A stretch of 64,000 nucleotides of DNA from JAOUEA01 sp963762075 (GTDB lineage: Bacteria > Actinomycetota > UBA4738 > HRBIN12): contig CAVXJC010000007.1 in the NCBI GenBank assembly GCA_963762075.1, forward strand, positions 179,779 to 243,778, read 5' to 3'. Positions 27,503 through 36,028 of the stretch are shown one piece after another; positions within the stretch are counted from its first letter, which is position 1, and every line of letters begins with the position of its first letter. The position numbers and the translations under genes are program-made. Under the pieces are notes generated by a model. That model searched no databases, was not told the DNA's origin, and saw only the letters and a program-made list of their open reading frames with translations.

Positions 27503-27873
27503 GTCTGCTGGAACGGCCCGTCCCGGCCGTCGGGCACCTCGGTGTCGACATCGTCGCTCTCGATCGCATCCGGCTCGTCGCCGACGATGCGTCCCACACC
27601 AGCTCGCACCATCCGGATGCGTGTGCCCGGCGCGATCTCGAGGGTGATCACATCGCTCTCGTCGTCGATCGCGACGATCGTGCCGAAGACGCCGGCGGTG
27701 GTCACGATCTCATCGCCCACCTCGACGCTTCGGAGCAAGGCTTGTTGAGCGCGAGCGCGCCGCTGCTGCGGTCTGATCAGCAAGAAGTAGAAGACGCCGC
27801 CCATCAGGAGCAGCGGCAGGAACGCGACGAGGCTGCTGCCTCCCTGGGAGTCCTGAGCGAGGAGCTCGAGCAT
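27499..27873 (-). CDS. yajC: Preprotein translocase subunit YajC
   Basis: The protein is 124 aa from the ATG at 27873, with AAAGG upstream. A single N-terminal membrane helix (LVAFLPLLLMGGVFYFLLI) ends with RPQQRRARAQQ, the hallmark RPQxKR of YajC, followed by a small SH3-like domain (VGDEIVTTAGVFGTIVAID). The longer upstream frame overlaps ruvB antisense and was rejected. It is the first gene of the yajC-HD-secD-secF block, 82 bases after ruvB. Confidence 0.93.
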   Translation of the reverse strand: MLELLAQDSQGGSSLVAFLPLLLMGGVFYFLLIRPQQRRARAQQALLRSVEVGDEIVTTAGVFGTIVAIDDESDVITLEIAPGTRIRMVRAGVGRIVGDEPDAIESDDVDTEVPDGRDGPFQQT

Positions 27874-27955
27874 AGGTGAGCCTTTCCGTGTGGTTTCGAT
27901 GATGCGGAACCTGCGCCGACCGGGCGAGTCTACCGCTCGTGCACTCGGGCGAGTC

Positions 27956-28972
27956 TCAGAGCGGAAGGGTGCCGGGCGGTTGGGAGCCCAGATGGCGGTA
28001 CGCGCGCTCGGTCGCGACCCGGCCCCGGGGTGTTCGATGCAGGAACCCGAGCTGTAGCAGATACGGCTCCACCACGTCCTCGACCGTATCGGGCTCTTCA
28101 CCAACCGATGCCGCGAGTGTCGACAATCCGACCGGTCCCCCGCCGAAACGCTGCACGATCGCCTGCAGGATCGCGTGGTCGAGGCGATCCAGGCCCTCTT
28201 CGTCGACCTCGAATACCTCGAGGCCCGCGCGAGCGACCTCGCCGGTGATCGCGCCGTCGCGCCGCACCTCCGCGAAGTCGCGCACGCGCCGGAGCAACCG
28301 GTTGGCGATGCGCGGCGTGCCACGAGACCTCCTGGCGATCTCAGCGGCGCCGGGTTCGTCGAGGCGCACGTCGAGGATGCCGGCCGACCGCCCGACGATG
28401 CGCGAGAGATCGTCGACCGGGTAGTAGTCCAGACGCGGTGAGAAACCGAAGCGCTCGCGCAACGGAAGGGTGATGCGCCCCGGCCGCGTGGTAGCCGCGA
28501 CCATCGTGAATTTCGGAAGCTCGAGTCTGATGGATCGCGCGGTGGGTCCCTTGCCGAGCACGACGTCGAGCACGAAGTCCTCGAGCGCCGGGTACAGCAC
28601 CTCCTCCACGGGACGCGGCATGCGATGGATCTCGTCGACGAAGAGCACGTCGCCGTCGCCGAGGTTCGTCAGGATCGCGGCGAGGTCACTCGGACGGTCG
28701 AGCGCAGGGCCGCTGGTCGGCTGGAACCCGGCCCTCATCTCGTTCGCGACGATCTGGGCGAGCGTCGTCTTGCCGAGACCCGGCGGACCACTGAACAAGA
28801 GGTGGTCGACGGGCTCGGTGCGCCGGCGCGCGCCGTCGATCAGCAGTTGGAGCTGTTCCTTCACGCGCTCCTGGCCGACGAAGTCGGTGAGGCTCGTGGG
28901 CCTGAGGGCGACGTCGAACTCGCGATCCTCCGGGTCGACGACGGCAGCCTCGATCAGACGATCGTCGTCCAC
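27956..28972 (-). CDS. ruvB: Holliday junction branch-migration helicase RuvB
   Basis: The protein is 338 aa from a GTG at 28972, one base past the ruvA stop. LRPTSLTDFVGQERVKEQL opens the AAA+ core, with Walker A GPPGLGKTT, Walker B VLFVDEIHRM and the Arg-finger helix region GTPRIANRLLRRVRDFAEV. The winged-helix C-terminal domain follows (GLDRLDHAILQAIVQRFGGGPVG), ending GFLHRTPRGRVAT. It is the motor of the RuvABC complex. The frame is intact and of normal length. Confidence 0.96.
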   Translation of the reverse strand: MDDDRLIEAAVVDPEDREFDVALRPTSLTDFVGQERVKEQLQLLIDGARRRTEPVDHLLFSGPPGLGKTTLAQIVANEMRAGFQPTSGPALDRPSDLAAILTNLGDGDVLFVDEIHRMPRPVEEVLYPALEDFVLDVVLGKGPTARSIRLELPKFTMVAATTRPGRITLPLRERFGFSPRLDYYPVDDLSRIVGRSAGILDVRLDEPGAAEIARRSRGTPRIANRLLRRVRDFAEVRRDGAITGEVARAGLEVFEVDEEGLDRLDHAILQAIVQRFGGGPVGLSTLAASVGEEPDTVEDVVEPYLLQLGFLHRTPRGRVATERAYRHLGSQPPGTLPL

Positions 28973-28973
28973 G

Positions 28974-29544
28974 TCAGCGGCCCACCTTCTGCAGCGCTTC
29001 TCGCAGCATGTCGTCGACGTCGCGACCGTCGTGGTCGACATCGCGGGTCGCCTCGGCCGCTTCCTGGGGCGTGAGTCCGAGCGAGATCAGCGCGTCGCGC
29101 ACGTCGACGATCGGACCGCCCTCGCGGGGCAGGTCCGCTTCGCCGCCGAGCGCGATCACGCAGGTCGACGACGACACGCTGGGCGACCTTCTTCCCGACT
29201 CCCGGCACGATCGTGAGCGCGTCGGCATCGCCGGCGATCACCGCTCGTCGAAGGGAATCGGCGCTCATCGCCGAGAGGAACGACAGGCCGGCCTTCGGCC
29301 CCACACCGGTGACCCCGGTCAACAGGTCGAAGAGCTCGCGCTCGTCGGTGGTCGAGAATCCGTACAGCGTCATCGAGTCGTCGCGAACGATCAGGCGGGT
29401 GTACACCCGTGCCGTCTTCCCGACGGGGGGCAGCCGGCTCACCACCGAGGTCGGCACCGACACGTCGTACCCGACGCCCCCGACCGCGAGCACCACTCGG
29501 GTCGCACCCTTGTCGACGACCTCTCCCTCGAGGAAGGAGATCAT
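28974..29544 (-). CDS. ruvA: Holliday junction protein RuvA (one frameshift)
   Basis: The N-terminal OB domain (MISFLEGEVVDKGATRVVL) and the helix-hairpin-helix pair (TGVTGVGPKAGLSFLSAM, then TIVPGVGKKVAQRVVVDLR) are intact up to about 29160. The frame then shifts, and the expected acidic linker and C-terminal domain III (DVRDALISLGLTPQEAAEA, then DVDDMLREALQKVGR) are found in the next frame, ending at 28974 directly before ruvB. RuvC and RuvB are intact, and both halves are well conserved, so a one- or two-base assembly error is more likely than gene loss. The start overlaps the ruvC stop by 4 bases. Confidence 0.88.
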
Positions 29545-30068
29545 CTGGCGGCTCCCGCGCGCGCTGCCGCTCGAAGCGGGGCGCTGCCGAGGTGCGTGAG
29601 CGCGACGGCCGCGGCGTCGGCCGCGTCGGGGCTCGACGGCAGGTCGCGGAAGCCGTGCACGCGCTCAAGCGCATCGCGCACCTGGCGCTTGTCGGCATCG
29701 CCCGCGCCGGTCACCGCGCTCTTGACCTCGGTCGGGCTGTACTCCTCGACCGCGAGCCCGGCCTCCGCGGCAGCGACCATCACCGCGCCGGTGGCGCGAG
29801 CCACCGTGAGTGCGCTCACCTGGTTCCGATTGAAGGCGACCCGTTCCACGGCAACGCTCATGGGCCGGTACGTCGCGATCGCCTCGCGCACGGCGTCGGC
29901 CAGGCGTTTGAGGCGATCCGCCTCAGGTGTGCGGGCGTCCGTCGTGAAGGTGTCGGCCCACACGAGGGTCGGACGCCGTTCGTCGCGGGACACCACAGCG
30001 AGACCGAGCTTGGCCACACCCGGGTCCACACCCATCACGCAGGAATCGAACATCTGTTCGTGCATCAT
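29541..30068 (-). CDS. ruvC: Holliday junction endonuclease RuvC
   Basis: The protein is 175 aa from the ATG pair at 30068/30065; the frame is open to a GTG at 30119, but that stretch looks unlike the family. VMGVDPGVAKLGLAVV has the first catalytic Asp, AVERVAFNRNQVSALTVARATG the Glu and interface, and SSPDAADAAAVALTH the last Asp pair. Two catalytic acids (PDAADA) match the DA(A)DA signature. It cuts junctions bound by RuvAB. yebC precedes it by 81 bases. Confidence 0.93.
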   Translation of the reverse strand: MMHEQMFDSCVMGVDPGVAKLGLAVVSRDERRPTLVWADTFTTDARTPEADRLKRLADAVREAIATYRPMSVAVERVAFNRNQVSALTVARATGAVMVAAAEAGLAVEEYSPTEVKSAVTGAGDADKRQVRDALERVHGFRDLPSSPDAADAAAVALTHLGSAPLRAAARAGAAR

Positions 30069-30149
30069 AGTCTCGCTCGGTGGCGGGGCAAGTAGGCGAA
30101 GAGCGGCCCTGCTCGTCACGATGAGGCTGTGGGCGCCGCCTACAAGGGC

Positions 30150-30902
30150 CTACAAGGAAGCCATGACCTCTTCGGGGATGTCGAAGTTCGCGTACACGTT
30201 CTGCACGTCGTCGAGATCCTCGAGCGACTCGATCAGGTTCAGCACCTGCTTCGCCTCGCCGCCATCGACCGGGATCGTCGTCTGCGGCACCATCGAGATC
30301 TCGGCGGAGAACACCTCGACGCCGGCGGCTTCCAGGGCATCGCGCACCTGCTTGAATGCAGCCGGATCGCTCACGATGTCCCATGAGCTCTCGGAGTCGC
30401 GCAGGTCCTCGGCGCCCGCTTCCATGACGATCTCGAGCAGGCGCTCCTCGTCGGGGGCCATGGATTTCTCGACCACCACGACTCCCTTGCGCGTGAACAT
30501 GAAGGCAGTGGAACCGGTCTCGCCGAGGTTGCCGCCGTTGCGTGTGAACGCGTGGCGGACCTCCTGGGCTGTACGGTTGCGATTGTCGGTGAGCACCTCG
30601 ACGAAGAGCGCGATGCCGCCTGGGGCATACCCCTCGTAGCTGATCTCGTCGTAGCGTGCCCCGCTGTCGTCGGCCCCGCTGCCACGCTTGATCGCGCGCT
30701 CGATGTTCTCGGTCGGCACCGAGAAGCTCTTGGCTTTCTCGACCGCCGAGGCGAGGGTCATGTTCGCGGTGACGTCGCCGCTGCCACCCTCGCGCGCCGC
30801 CACCTCGACCGCCCGCAGCAGCTTGGCGTACTGGTTCGACCGCTTCGAGTCATTCGCGGCCTTCTTCCGTTTGATGGTGGCCCACTTGGAATGGCCGGAC
30901 AT
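30150..30902 (-). CDS. yebC: YebC/PmpR-family protein
   Basis: The protein is 250 aa, of family length. MSGHSKWATIKRKKAAND is the invariant start, with GGSGDVTANMTLASAVEKAK and EISYEGYAPGGIALFVEVLTDN following. YebC proteins bind DNA as regulators or, as shown more recently, act on ribosomes stalled at proline stretches. It leads the yebC-ruvC-ruvA-ruvB order found across bacteria. The Shine-Dalgarno GGAGGGAGC lies 7 bases upstream. Confidence 0.95.
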   Translation of the reverse strand: MSGHSKWATIKRKKAANDSKRSNQYAKLLRAVEVAAREGGSGDVTANMTLASAVEKAKSFSVPTENIERAIKRGSGADDSGARYDEISYEGYAPGGIALFVEVLTDNRNRTAQEVRHAFTRNGGNLGETGSTAFMFTRKGVVVVEKSMAPDEERLLEIVMEAGAEDLRDSESSWDIVSDPAAFKQVRDALEAAGVEVFSAEISMVPQTTIPVDGGEAKQVLNLIESLEDLDDVQNVYANFDIPEEVMASL

Positions 30903-30915
30903 CTCGATGCTCCCT

Positions 30916-30987
30916 CCTCCCGGGGGCTACGCTCGGCTTCGCCTCGCTTCTTGAGCCCCCGTACCCCCCTCCCGGGGGCTACGCTCG
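30916..30987. repeat. 20-bp direct repeat and hairpin between pdxT and yebC
   Basis: The 98-base gap holds two exact copies of a 20-base sequence beginning CCTCCCGGGGG (30916-30935 and 30968-30987). GGGGGCT (30922-30928) can pair with AGCCCCC (30954-30960). This may terminate the pdxST transcript and separate it from yebC. The repeat could also be a member of a dispersed family, but no other copy is in the window. Confidence 0.6.
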
Positions 30988-31000
30988 CGGCCTGCCCGGT

Positions 31001-31567
31001 TCAGAGCTTGGCGAGCAGGTAGCGGTGCAGGCCGGTCTCGCCGATCAGCTCCGGGTGGAACGATGATACGAGCAGGTTCCCCTGTTCGAGCACGACCGGC
31101 GCGCCTTCATGTGAAGCGAGCACTCGCACTCCGTCGCCGACGTCGATGATCCGCGGCGCCCTGATGAACACGCCACGAACGGCGTGATCGATCCCATCGA
31201 CCTCGATGTCTGTTTCGAACGAGTCGACCTGGCGTCCATACGCGTTGCGCTCGACCCCGATGTCCATGACCCCGAACAGGGGCTCTCCGCCCAGCACCCG
31301 CTGCGCCAACACGATCATGCCGGCGCAGGTGCCGAAGACCGGCATGCCGTCGGCCACCCGGGCACGGACCGGCTCGACCAGATCGTAGGCACGAGCGAGC
31401 TTGCCCATCGTGGTGGACTCGCCGCCCGGGATCACCAGGCAGTCGACGTCGGCGAGATGCTCGGCGTTGCGAACCTCGACCGGAGTGGCGCCCGCGTCGG
31501 CCAGAGCCCGGCCGTGTTCTCGGAAATCACCTTGCAGCGCGAGCACGCCCGCCTTCACGTCGGTCAC
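31001..31567 (-). CDS. pdxT: Pyridoxal 5'-phosphate synthase glutaminase PdxT
   Basis: The protein is 188 aa, complete. VLALQGDFREHGRALADAGA is the typical PdxT start. IPGGESTTMGKLA is the oxyanion Gly loop, the nucleophile Cys is in VFGTCAGMIVLA, and the His-Glu of the triad are in SSFHPELIGETGLH. It feeds ammonia from glutamine to PdxS. The pdxS gene lies 16 bases upstream in the same direction. Confidence 0.95.
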   Translation of the reverse strand: MTDVKAGVLALQGDFREHGRALADAGATPVEVRNAEHLADVDCLVIPGGESTTMGKLARAYDLVEPVRARVADGMPVFGTCAGMIVLAQRVLGGEPLFGVMDIGVERNAYGRQVDSFETDIEVDGIDHAVRGVFIRAPRIIDVGDGVRVLASHEGAPVVLEQGNLLVSSFHPELIGETGLHRYLLAKL

Positions 31568-31583
31568 CCCTGCGCGCGGCGGG

Positions 31584-32465
31584 CTACCAGCCGCGATCCT
31601 GCAGCCGGGTCTCGAGCGTGCCGATCTCGAGCCCGGCCATCGGGTCGCCGAGGCCGTGCGAGAGCTTCGCCAGTACGTCGGCGTTCTCGAAGTTCGTGGT
31701 CGCCTCGACGATGGCTCGCGCCATGGTGGCCGGGTCCTGGCTCTTGAAGATGCCCGATCCGACGAAGACGCCGTCGACGCCGAGTTGCATCATCATTGCC
31801 GCGTCGGCCGGGGTGGCGATGCCGCCCGCGGAGAAGTTCACCACAGGAAGCTTGCCCAGCTCCGCCACCATCCGCACGAGCTCGACGGGCGCGCCGAGAT
31901 CCTTGGCCTTCGTCACGTACTGCTCTGGGCGGAGCGTCGTCACCTCGGCGATGTCGCGCAGGATCTGGCGCTCGTGGCGCACGGCTTCGACGACGTTGCC
32001 GGTGCCTGCCTCGCCCTTGGTGCGGATCATCGCCGCGCCTTCGGCGATGCGCCGCAGCGCCTCTCCGAGGTTCCGCGCGCCGCAGACGAACGGCACGGTG
32101 AACGCCCACTTGTCGATGTGGAACTCCTCGTCTGCCGGCGTCAGCACCTCGGACTCGTCGATGTAATCGACGCCGAGTGATTGCAGGATCTGTGCCTCGA
32201 CGAAGTGGCCGATGCGGGCCTTGGCCATGACCGGGATGGTGACCGCCTGCTGGATCTCTTCGACCTTGGTGGCATCGGCCATGCGCGCGACACCGCCGTC
32301 GCGGCGGATGTCGGCCGGTACACGCTCGAGCGCCATGACGGCACACGCGCCCGCGTCCTCGGCGACCCTCGCCTGCTCGGCGGTCGTGACGTCCATGATC
32401 ACGCCGCCTTTGAGCATCTCGGCCAGGCCGGACTTCACGGTGAAGGTGCCGGTCTCGCGCTGCAC
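31584..32465 (-). CDS. pdxS: Pyridoxal 5'-phosphate synthase subunit PdxS
   Basis: The protein is 293 aa from a GTG at 32465 with AGGAGG 10 bases upstream; the longer frame adds 33 non-conserved residues. MLKGGVIMDVTTAEQARVAE, ACAVMALERVPADIRRDGGVARM and VMAKARIGHFVEAQ are invariant PdxS segments with the two catalytic Lys. GGIATPADAAMMMQLGVDGVFVGSGIFKS is the phosphate-binding end of the barrel. It builds PLP from ribose 5-phosphate, glyceraldehyde 3-phosphate and ammonia. A 127-base divergent gap separates it from the sulfotransferase-like gene. Confidence 0.96.
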   Translation of the reverse strand: MQRETGTFTVKSGLAEMLKGGVIMDVTTAEQARVAEDAGACAVMALERVPADIRRDGGVARMADATKVEEIQQAVTIPVMAKARIGHFVEAQILQSLGVDYIDESEVLTPADEEFHIDKWAFTVPFVCGARNLGEALRRIAEGAAMIRTKGEAGTGNVVEAVRHERQILRDIAEVTTLRPEQYVTKAKDLGAPVELVRMVAELGKLPVVNFSAGGIATPADAAMMMQLGVDGVFVGSGIFKSQDPATMARAIVEATTNFENADVLAKLSHGLGDPMAGLEIGTLETRLQDRGW

Positions 32466-32580
32466 GGATATCGCCTCCTGATCGGGGTCCCGGGGACCGG
32501 GACCGACACTCCCGAGTGTACCGCGGGCGAACGCGCGGGTAGAAGCGAGGAACCCCGGCTCCACGTCCGGATCGAGTTGC

Positions 32581-32586
32581 TAGGGT
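32581..32586 (+). promoter_or_regulatory. -10-like element for a leaderless start
   Basis: TAGGGT ends 6 bases before the ATG at 32593, the spacing expected for a leaderless actinobacterial transcript. No ribosome site is present in front of this ATG. No clear -35 element is visible. Confidence 0.4.
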
Positions 32587-32592
32587 CGCCCG

Positions 32593-33309
32593 ATGCTTCG
32601 TCGGATCGCCGCAGGCGCCCTCTACGACGCGAAGACGTCGGTTGCCCGGTATCCGTGGATCGCCGTGCCCGTGCAACGCATCCGCGCACGGGGCGAGCTG
32701 ATCGACGAACGTACCGAGGTGGTGATCGAGGCATTCCCTCGGTGTGCCTCGTCGTTCGCCGTCGCGGCCTTCAGGCTCGCTCAGGAACCGCGCGGGACCA
32801 ACATCGCCCATCACACGCACATGCCCGCCCAGGTCATGCACGCCGCGAGACGGGGTCTGCCGACGATGGTGCTGCTCCGGCGAGCCGTCGACGCCGTGGT
32901 CTCGCACGTCATCCGCAGCCCCGACCTCAGCGTGAACGCAGCGATGCGCGGCTACCTGCGCTTCTACGAACCGCTGGTGCCGCTTCGCGACCACTTCGTG
33001 ACCGCGACGTTCGACGAGGTGATCGGCGGGTTCGGTGTGGCGATCGAGCGCTTGAACACTCGGTTCGGCACCACGTTCGGCATCTTCGAGCACTCGACCG
33101 GCAATGTGACTCGGATCGAGGGTGAGATCGAGCGCGACTACTTGGCGCGCGAAGGGTCCACCGAGCGGCTCGAGGCCATCATCCCCCGCCCCTCGGCGTC
33201 ACGCGAGACGACCAAGGTCCAGCTGCGTGAGCGAGTTCGCCGGGAAGTCTCGCCCCGCACGCTCACAGAGGCCAACGCGATCTATCGCGCCCTGCTTCCG
33301 CAGCGTTGA
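32593..33309 (+). CDS. Sulfotransferase-like protein
   Basis: The protein is 238 aa. VVIEAFPRCASSFAVAAF matches the 5'-phosphosulfate loop of sulfotransferases (P-R-S/C-x-S/T), and MVLLRRAVDAVVSHVIRS matches the 3'-phosphate motif (R-x-P-x-D-x-x-x-S), with Pro replaced by Ala. The rest is helical and weakly conserved. It is one of two plus-strand genes in the otherwise minus-strand half of the window and lies between pdxS and a DUF3048 gene. The substrate is unknown; a surface glycan or lipid is plausible given the nearby envelope genes. The assignment rests on motifs only. Confidence 0.55.
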   Translation: MLRRIAAGALYDAKTSVARYPWIAVPVQRIRARGELIDERTEVVIEAFPRCASSFAVAAFRLAQEPRGTNIAHHTHMPAQVMHAARRGLPTMVLLRRAVDAVVSHVIRSPDLSVNAAMRGYLRFYEPLVPLRDHFVTATFDEVIGGFGVAIERLNTRFGTTFGIFEHSTGNVTRIEGEIERDYLAREGSTERLEAIIPRPSASRETTKVQLRERVRREVSPRTLTEANAIYRALLPQR

Positions 33310-33329
33310 AGGAGACCGCTCGGTCAGGC

Positions 33330-34391
33330 TCAGCCGAAGGAGATCTCGGCGTCGAACATGCCTTTGGGAGCGAGCTCGACGAACGTCGTGCCTGGCTTCA
33401 GCGCGATCTCGTCTCCCGACTTCGTCAGGAACCTCGTGAAGCCGGACTCGTCGGGACGTTCCCACGTGCCACTGATCAGCTTGCCGTCGCGGAGCACCCA
33501 CGCCTTGCCGCTGCCCAGCAGGTCGATCTCCGGCGAGGGATACTGAGCCACGTCCTGGAAGTCGCTCTCGGTCGTCTTCACGACCTGGATCACGACGTTG
33601 TCGGCGGTGATGGGCCGACCGCTCTCGAGCAACATCGGAGAGCCTTCGAGGTATCGGACCCAGTGCCCCTTGGCCCATCGCCACTCGGCGGTCGCGAGAC
33701 CCGAGAAGACCACGGTTGCGCTCCGCGCCTTCTTGCTCGGCGACGGCACCTCGTCGTTGTACTCGAACGGCGGCGACGGTGCCGGCTCGCCTTCGGCGCG
33801 CTTGACCCCCTTGGCCCACAGTAGCTCGGTCGCCGTGAAGAGGTTGTGGGGCGCGACGCGATCGTCGTCGCGCTCGAACGCCTTGGTGGCGCTGTCTTCG
33901 TCCAGCGTGGTCATGCCTGCATCCTCGACGATGTTCCGCACCCCCTTCGATCCGCCGCTGAACGCGAGCAGAGGATGCTCGCTGAACGGGGCAAGGATGC
34001 CGGGGTCGGTCGAGCGGATGCTGCGCACCGGGCCCACCCGGTTCGCATCGTCGCAGTGGAAGAGCGCCACGAAGCGAGTGATCCCGCCTTCCACCACTTC
34101 CTCGTAGACGATGTCGGCGCCCTGCAAACCCGCGAGCGGCTGCGCGTCGGGAGTGTTCTCGACCTTCACCGCGAGCAGCGGGCGGTCGGGAGGCGCTGCA
34201 TCGCCGGGGAGCGTCTCACCGGTCAGCGGGCAAGGCTCGACCCGATCATCCACGCCCGGAAGCACGCCGAGAACTTTGGTCACCGAGTCGGGGGCGTTGC
34301 CCGAGAGCGCGAGAGCTGCGATACCGCCGCCGAGCACGGCGACGACGGCGCCGCCGGCAACTACGGCCTTGCCGCGTGAGGTGAGAGCCAC
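33330..34391 (-). CDS. DUF3048-family secreted protein (YerB-like)
   Basis: The protein is 353 aa. An N-terminal signal anchor (AVVAGGAVVAVLGGGIAALALSG) precedes the DUF3048 domain: PLLAVKVENTPDAQPLAGL, DIVYEEVVEGGITRFVALFH and RVGPVRSIRSTD are the family's signature. YerB-like proteins are secreted or lipid-attached and of unknown function. The N-terminus has no Cys in lipobox position, so it is probably signal-anchored. It converges with the sulfotransferase-like gene with a 20-base gap. Confidence 0.88.
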   Translation of the reverse strand: MALTSRGKAVVAGGAVVAVLGGGIAALALSGNAPDSVTKVLGVLPGVDDRVEPCPLTGETLPGDAAPPDRPLLAVKVENTPDAQPLAGLQGADIVYEEVVEGGITRFVALFHCDDANRVGPVRSIRSTDPGILAPFSEHPLLAFSGGSKGVRNIVEDAGMTTLDEDSATKAFERDDDRVAPHNLFTATELLWAKGVKRAEGEPAPSPPFEYNDEVPSPSKKARSATVVFSGLATAEWRWAKGHWVRYLEGSPMLLESGRPITADNVVIQVVKTTESDFQDVAQYPSPEIDLLGSGKAWVLRDGKLISGTWERPDESGFTRFLTKSGDEIALKPGTTFVELAPKGMFDAEISFG

Positions 34392-34549
34392 GGTGAGGGG
34401 ACCTCCTAACAGGCGTCTGTGGGGAGCAACGATGTGGGATGAGTGTGAGTGGGAGCCGCATCCGGCAGGACTGGCCCAGCGATGCTAGACCCGCGACCGG
34501 GCCCTTCCAAACACCCGGAGCGAGTTCGACACGAACGTCACAACTCCAC

Positions 34550-35455
34550 TCACATGTCCTCGAGACGAGCGATGCGCTCCGCGATCGGCGGGTGCGTTGC
34601 GAAGATCTTCTCGAGCGGCCCCATCTTCTCCCCCTCGATCCGGGAGGGCTGCGAGAGCCACAGGTGCGCGGTCGCGTTGTTCGCGGAATGCATCGCCGTC
34701 GGCGAGGCCCCGATCTTGCGGAGCGCCGACGCGAGTCCTGGCGGGTAGCGGGTCAGCATCGCGCCCTGCGCGTCCGCCAGGAACTCACGATTGCGCGAGA
34801 CCGCGCTCTTGATGATCTGGCCGGCGAGCGGCGCGAGCACCATGAGCGCGAACCCGACACCGAACAGCACGAGCGTGGCCGGACCTCCGTTGTTGTCGTT
34901 GCCACGACGTCCTCCGAAACCCCCCCAGAACCACGAACGCATCAGGAACTCCGCCATGAGCACGACCGCACCCACGAGGGTCGCGACGATCGTGCCGAGC
35001 AGCATGTCGCGATCGACCACGTGCGCGAGCTCGTGTCCGATCACGCCCTCGAGCTCGACCCGATCCATGACCGCGAGCATCCCTTCGGTCACGGCGATCG
35101 AGGCGTGCTCGGGGTCACGCCCGGTCGCGAACGCGTTCGGTGCCTGTTCCGGCACCACGTAGATGCGTGGCTTCGGCGTGCCCGCCGCGATCGCGAGCCC
35201 CTCGACCAGATTGTGTAGCCGGGGCTCGTCCTCGGCGCTCACCTCACGAGCCCGTGACGATGCCAGCACGAGCTTGTCGCCGTAGAAGTACGAAGTCACA
35301 GAGAGCACCGCGGCGACGGCCAGCGCGATCGCGAGCCCGGTGACGCCCGTGCCGAAGATGTACCCGATCAGCGTGCCGACGCCGCCGAAGAAGACGAACG
35401 CGCCGATGACGAGCAGCACAGACTTGCGCCTGTTCGAGGCGATCTGCTCGTGCAT
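34550..35455 (-). CDS. htpX: HtpX-type membrane zinc metalloprotease
   Basis: The protein is 301 aa. Two N-terminal membrane helices, then PEQAPNAFATGRDPEHASIAVTEGML and the zinc motif HELAHVVDRD (HEXXH), are followed by two more helices (MLLGTIVATLVGAVVLMAEF and TLVLFGVGFALMVLAPLAG), the M48B layout. HtpX degrades damaged membrane proteins. It is directly adjacent to lemA (stop at 35456, start at 35455), the common lemA-htpX operon. Confidence 0.94.
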   Translation of the reverse strand: MHEQIASNRRKSVLLVIGAFVFFGGVGTLIGYIFGTGVTGLAIALAVAAVLSVTSYFYGDKLVLASSRAREVSAEDEPRLHNLVEGLAIAAGTPKPRIYVVPEQAPNAFATGRDPEHASIAVTEGMLAVMDRVELEGVIGHELAHVVDRDMLLGTIVATLVGAVVLMAEFLMRSWFWGGFGGRRGNDNNGGPATLVLFGVGFALMVLAPLAGQIIKSAVSRNREFLADAQGAMLTRYPPGLASALRKIGASPTAMHSANNATAHLWLSQPSRIEGEKMGPLEKIFATHPPIAERIARLEDM

Positions 35456-36022
35456 CTACTCGCCTCGTCGGAGGTCGACGGCAATGGGTTCGCCGATGGG
35501 ATCGTCGATGTCGAAGAACTGCCGTTCCTCGAAGCCGAACGCTCGCGCGACGAGGTTCGACGGGAAGGTGCCGATCGCCGTGTTCAACAGCCGCACCTGG
35601 TCGTTGTAGAACTGCCGAGCGTAGGCGATCTTCGATTCGGTGCCGACGAGCTCCTCCTGCAGCGCGAGGAACTGAGTGTCGGCCTCGAGCTGGGGGTAGG
35701 CCTCGACGACCGCCATCAGCTTGCCGAGCCCTGCCGTCACGGCGTTCTCGGCACTGGCTTGGTCGGCCACTCCGCCCGCGGCGATCGCATCTGTGCGCGC
35801 CTGGGTGACTCGTTCGAACAACTCCCGCTCATGGGTTGCATAGCCCCGCACCGTCTCGACCAGGTTCGGGATGAGGTCGTACCTGCGCCGAAGCTGCACG
35901 TCGATCGTGGCCCAGCCGTCGTCGGTTCGCGTGCGCAGGCGGATCAGCCTGTTGTAGAGCCAGACGAGTGCGAGGAGCACCACGGCGACGAGCCCCAGGG
36001 CGATCCAGATGACCGTTGACAT
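35456..36022 (-). CDS. lemA: LemA-family protein
   Basis: The protein is 188 aa. One N-terminal membrane helix (ALGLVAVVLLALVWLYN) is followed by the LemA helical bundle: DDGWATIDVQLRRRYDLIPNLVETVRGY, ESKIAYARQFYND and NTAIGTFPSNLVA are the conserved segments. The function is unclear; the family co-occurs with HtpX. It lies 6 bases after the pimA-like gene stop. Confidence 0.93.
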   Translation of the reverse strand: MSTVIWIALGLVAVVLLALVWLYNRLIRLRTRTDDGWATIDVQLRRRYDLIPNLVETVRGYATHERELFERVTQARTDAIAAGGVADQASAENAVTAGLGKLMAVVEAYPQLEADTQFLALQEELVGTESKIAYARQFYNDQVRLLNTAIGTFPSNLVARAFGFEERQFFDIDDPIGEPIAVDLRRGE

Positions 36023-36028
36023 GAGGAC

